From NCBI GenBank assembly GCA_026400815.1, contig JAPLOI010000079.1, positions 1 through 36,798 of the forward strand: 36,798 nucleotides of DNA, in the 5' to 3' direction. This DNA comes from Alphaproteobacteria bacterium (GTDB taxonomy: Bacteria; Pseudomonadota; Alphaproteobacteria; Acetobacterales; Acetobacteraceae). The position numbers and the translations under genes were made by a program. Shown one piece after another: positions 34,358 through 36,798 of this stretch. The notes beneath the pieces were generated by a model that worked only from the letters and a program-made list of their open reading frames with translations, did no database searches and was not told the origin of the DNA. Numbering within the stretch: the first letter of the stretch is position 1; every line of letters starts with the position of its first letter.

Positions 34358-35543
34358 ATGGAAATCGCCGTCATCGGCCTGGGCAAGCTCGGCTCCCCCC
34401 TGGCCGCCGTTCTCGCCAGCCGCGGCCACACCGTCGTCGGCGTGGATCTCAACCCCCACCGACATCTCCTTCGTCATCGTCCCCACGCCCAGCGGCCCCG
34501 ACGGCGCCTTCAGCAACCGCTTCGTGATCGACGCGGTGAAGCGCATTGGCGCCGCGCTCGCCGCCACCTCCCGCTACCACGTCGTCAACATCACCAGCAC
34601 CGTCATGCCCGGCTCCACCGGCGGCGAAATCCACGCCGCCCTGGAAGCCGCCAGCGGCCGCAAGGTCGGCGTCGATGTCGGCCTCACCTACAACCCCGAA
34701 TTCATCGCCCTCGGCAGCGTCGTGCGCGACCTCCTGCACCCCGACATGGTCCTGATCGGCGAAAGCGACCCCCGCGCCGGCGACGTGCTGGAAGGCGCCT
34801 ACAAGCTCACCGTGCCCGAAGGCACCCCGGTCCAGCGCATGAACTGGGTCTGCGCCGAACTCACCAAGATCGCGGTGAACACCTACGTCACCACCAAGAT
34901 CAGCTACGCCAACATGATCGCCGAGATGTGCGAGCAGCTTCCGGGCGCCGATGTCGATGTCGTCACCCGCGCCCTCGGCCGCGATAGCCGCATCGGCTCC
35001 AAATACCTCAAGGGCGCGCTGGGCTATGGCGGCCCCTGCTTCCCGCGCGACAACGTGGCCCTGGCCACCCTCGCGCGCTCCCTCGGCCTGCGCGCCGACG
35101 TCGCCGAAGCCACCGACACGGTGAACCGCCGCCAGGTCGACCGCGTCGTCCGCCTCGTCACCCGCCTGGCGCCCGAGCCCACCACCGTCGCCGTGCTCGG
35201 CATGTCCTACAAGCCCGATACCCCCGTGGTGGAGGAAAGCCAGGGCGTCATGATCGCCCGCGCGCTGGCCGCCGCCGGCCACGCCGTCCTCATCGCAGAC
35301 CCGGTCGCGCTGGACAGCGCCACCGCCGTCCTCGGCGACACCGTCACGCCCATGAGCACCGCCGAAGCCGCCGTCGCCGCCGCCAGCGTCATCGTCGTAG
35401 CCAACCCGGACCGCAGCTTCGCCGGCCTGGCGCCCGAACGTTTCACGGGCAAGGCCGTCGTGGATTGCTGGCGCCTCCTGCCAGAGGCTGTGGCCGAAAT
35501 CGCCGATGTCGTGCATCTGGGGCGCGGGGCGGCGAGCACATAA
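34358..35543 (+). pseudogene. UDP-glucose/GDP-mannose dehydrogenase family gene with internal deletion and frameshift
   Basis: The gene starts normally at ATG 34358 with MEIAVIGLGKLGSPLAAVLA and GVDLNP, the NAD-binding beta-alpha-beta unit. In the run of C at 34453-34457 the frame changes: from there the coding continues one frame over as TDISFVIVPTPSGPDGAF up to the TAA at 35541. In intact relatives about 40-50 residues separate these two segments, so a deletion removed the rest of the coenzyme domain as well as shifting the frame. The remainder is well preserved: YNPEFIALGSVVRD, ELTKIAVNTYVTTK and the catalytic cysteine in GYGGPCFPRDN. A functional enzyme would oxidise a nucleotide sugar to its uronic acid. 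A TTG at 34344 opens the second frame but could not restore the NAD site. Confidence 0.8.
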
Positions 35544-35547
35544 GAAT

Positions 35548-35571
35548 CTTCTTTTCCTGAAGAAAAAGAAG
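35548..35571. repeat. AT-rich palindromic element, copy 4
   Basis: CTTCTTTTCC and GAAAAAGAAG form a 10-bp stem with one mismatch and loop TGAA, four bases after the dehydrogenase TAA. The flank CGAAAAGACGTTTATTC carries, on the minus strand, the TAA that ends the neighbouring methyltransferase fragment. With copy 3 it brackets the broken dehydrogenase in inverted orientation. Confidence 0.72.
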
Positions 35572-35582
35572 CGAAAAGACGT

Positions 35583-35949
35583 TTATTCATCCGGCAGCAG
35601 CACCGGCTTCGCGGGGTCAGCCAAACTGGGGCCGCTCCGCTGATGAGCCTGGGTCCCCTCCTCGTGGCGCAACGCCTCGCCCTGTCCGCGCCGTGGCGAA
35701 TGGCTGGTCATCGGGCACGCCGACGAACCCGGCCACGTAGCGCACGCCCGGCATCGTCTCCGCCGCCGCCAGGATCTTCACCTCGGCGATGTCCACATCG
35801 AAGCAGAACGCCCGCAGCTTGGCCCCGAACCCACGCCAGGCCGCATCGATACCGGAGGAGCACCCCACATCAACCACGCCGAAGCGCGCCACCGCGGCCG
35901 CCTCCGCAACCATCGCGGCGCAGTCGCTCTCCGGCAGCAAACCTTCCAA
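35583..35949 (-). pseudogene. FkbM-type methyltransferase N-terminal fragment, frameshifted and truncated
   Basis: On the minus strand, from TTG 35949 or ATG 35913, the frame reads FGVVDVGCSSGIDAAW, FCFDVDIAEVKILAAAET and GVRYVAGFVGVPDDQPF. This is the SAM-binding half of a methyltransferase type often seen beside sugar genes. Near 35690 the coding signal moves to another frame, which reads GQGEALRHEEGTQ and then SLADPAKPVLLPDE before a TAA at 35583. The original frame runs to a meaningless stop at 35617. Related full-length proteins continue well beyond the LP segment, so the gene is both frameshifted and cut off, and its last codons run into palindromic copy 4. It begins 11 bases after the stop of the upstream FkbM gene. 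Confidence 0.6.
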
Positions 35950-35960
35950 CCCCGGTATCG

Positions 35961-36587
35961 CTAGGCGGGCGCCAGCGCCGGGTTCACCCAGGTCTGCACG
36001 CCGTCGTTGAACCGGATCCAGTCGAACTCCGTACGGTTCCAGCGCAGGCACGGCCAAGCCCGCACGCACTGCCACCCGGCCCCGCCCAGCAGAACCTGCA
36101 ACTGGGCATCGATATCGCGGCTATGGGTGCCTATATGCAAGCGTCTGACCTGCGCGCTCAGCGGCACCAGCGCCTCGCGGATCACCTCCACCTCAGCGCC
36201 TTGGATGTCAAAATCCACCAGGTCGATGCGCCCGAACTGCGCCAGCATTCGCGAAAGCTGCGCCACCTGCACCCTCACGCCATGCCAGCCACCCGGCATC
36301 GCCACCAGTTCGTGCCCCAGGTACCGCCGCGCCGTGGCGGCTCCGGAAGCGGGATCGTCCCATGCCACCGCCTGGCCGTACCACTCGCGCGGCGAATTTC
36401 CCTCGCTGCCCGCCGGCATCTCCACCAGGAACACAGTCTCCCCCGCTTCCGCGCCAACGGCGACCTCGAAGAAGCTGATATCGACGTCGGGGAGTCCGTT
36501 GAACGCCATGTGGCTCTTCGCCCAGGCAATATGCTGTGGTTCCGCCTCCACCACTCCGATATGCGCCGAAAGCCCGCGCCGCCGCAC
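35961..36587 (-). CDS. FkbM family methyltransferase, N terminus missing
   Basis: From the GTG at 36587 this frame gives 208 residues. HIGVVEAEPQHIAWAKSH and NGLPDVDISFFEVAVGAEAG match the SAM-binding region after motif I, and RIDLVDFDIQGAEVEVI is the FkbM signature. RRLHIGTHSRDID and GVQTWVNPALAP form a typical end. Motif I (an ELGAG- or VDVGA-like strand and loop) and everything before it are absent: upstream in this frame only GWAAVRRRGLS remains, and the DNA then matches a different FkbM fragment in another frame. The gene is probably a remnant, or the result of a deletion between paralogues, and likely inactive. Confidence 0.65.
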   Translation of the reverse strand: MRRRGLSAHIGVVEAEPQHIAWAKSHMAFNGLPDVDISFFEVAVGAEAGETVFLVEMPAGSEGNSPREWYGQAVAWDDPASGAATARRYLGHELVAMPGGWHGVRVQVAQLSRMLAQFGRIDLVDFDIQGAEVEVIREALVPLSAQVRRLHIGTHSRDIDAQLQVLLGGAGWQCVRAWPCLRWNRTEFDWIRFNDGVQTWVNPALAPA

Positions 36588-36595
36588 CGCTGCCC

Positions 36596-36744
36596 AGCCC
36601 CGCGCAGCGCAGCGCCGACAGCTCGGCCCCCTGGATATCCATCTTCAGCAGGTCGATGCGGGTCGTGTCCCCGGGCGTGGTGTAGGAGCGGTGGGTAAGT
36701 CGCCCGCCGTAGCGACCGCCGAGAGTCTGGCGGAGGCGGGCGAC
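36596..36744 (-). pseudogene. Second FkbM methyltransferase fragment
   Basis: On the minus strand a frame between a TAA at 36745-36747 and about 36596 reads TTPGDTTRIDLLKMDIQGAE followed by LSALR. RIDLLKMDIQGAE is the FkbM C-terminal signature, so this is a different copy from the one ending at 35961. Its expected tail is missing and the frame passes into the 5' part of the next fragment one frame away. Its upstream part contains the inverted repeat at 36696-36747 and a stop codon. It is best read as a gene remnant. Confidence 0.45.
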
Positions 36745-36747
36745 TTA
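36696..36747. repeat. Inverted repeat with 13-bp perfect arms at the right edge
   Basis: TAAGTCGCCCGCC (36696-36708) and GGCGGGCGACTTA (36735-36747) are perfect inverted arms with 26 bases between them; CCGCC and GGCGG inside add a nested stem. The left part overlaps the FkbM fragment and the right arm provides its stop codon. It might be the edge of a mobile element or a structured RNA; the window ends 51 bases later, so this cannot be settled here. Confidence 0.5.
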
Positions 36748-36798
36748 TCCACGGCGGTGGTCACCGTGGCAGTGCTGGGTAGGGTTGGGTTGCGAGAC

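Noticed and set aside
34358-35543. Programmed ribosomal frameshift in the dehydrogenase
   Set aside because: A frameshift alone would still leave 40-50 residues of the coenzyme domain missing, so deletion is the simpler reading.
34312-35571. Composite transposon carrying the dehydrogenase
   Set aside because: The flanking elements are short palindromes without a transposase, and I see no target-site duplication.

Overview
The window is GC-rich DNA (roughly 70% by eye) with strong third-position GC, densely packed genes on both strands and no tRNA, rRNA, transposase, phage gene or CRISPR array that I can see. The protein families point to an alphaproteobacterium, most likely Acetobacteraceae (Rhodospirillales): an MlaA/MsrP pair, an SbmA/BacA-like ABC transporter, FixJ-like and FkbM-type proteins, and glycosyltransferases with N-terminal NPD/HYxxxG repeats. 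This placement is inference from family habits, not from a marker gene.

Left part (1-11 kb), envelope and housekeeping: the tail of an LLM-class oxidoreductase, mlaA, a small exported sulfite-oxidase-fold protein directly upstream of a hybrid sensor kinase, an ABC transporter overlapping an exported S10 serine carboxypeptidase, a DUF4239-like membrane protein and an SDR. Converging on these is msrP (periplasmic methionine sulfoxide reductase) with a small two-helix membrane protein where MsrQ would be expected. A PLP-dependent D-cysteine desulfhydrase/cysteate lyase-type gene diverges from msrP.

Middle part (11-25 kb), glycan assembly and regulation: a tight plus-strand run (repeat-containing glycosyltransferase, GT8-like transferase, galE, giant repeat+GT2 protein, GT4) ends in a possible hairpin. 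A single-domain response regulator follows. On the minus strand are an exported MBL hydrolase, a glutamine-dependent asparagine synthetase overlapping a GT9 heptosyltransferase-like gene, a small helical protein and a FixJ-like regulator with a degenerate receiver. An AT-richer divergent promoter region leads into a second MBL hydrolase.

Right part (26-36.8 kb), nucleotide-sugar supply: a minus-strand operon (GT4, gmd, rmd, LLM oxidoreductase) should make GDP-D-rhamnose from GDP-mannose. Diverging from it is a large GT2-like protein, then a convincing GDP-mannose 3,5-epimerase, which would make GDP-L-galactose or GDP-L-gulose. After this the locus decays: a nucleotide-sugar dehydrogenase has an internal deletion plus frameshift, and two or three FkbM-type methyltransferases are truncated, frameshifted or fused. 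Four copies of an AT-rich palindromic element, very unlike the surrounding base composition, sit at gene ends in this part and bracket the broken dehydrogenase.

Taken together, most of 11-36.8 kb looks like part of a cell-surface polysaccharide locus (O antigen, capsule or exopolysaccharide). GalE, Gmd/Rmd and the epimerase supply donors, and about seven transferases use them. No flippase, polymerase or export gene is inside the window.
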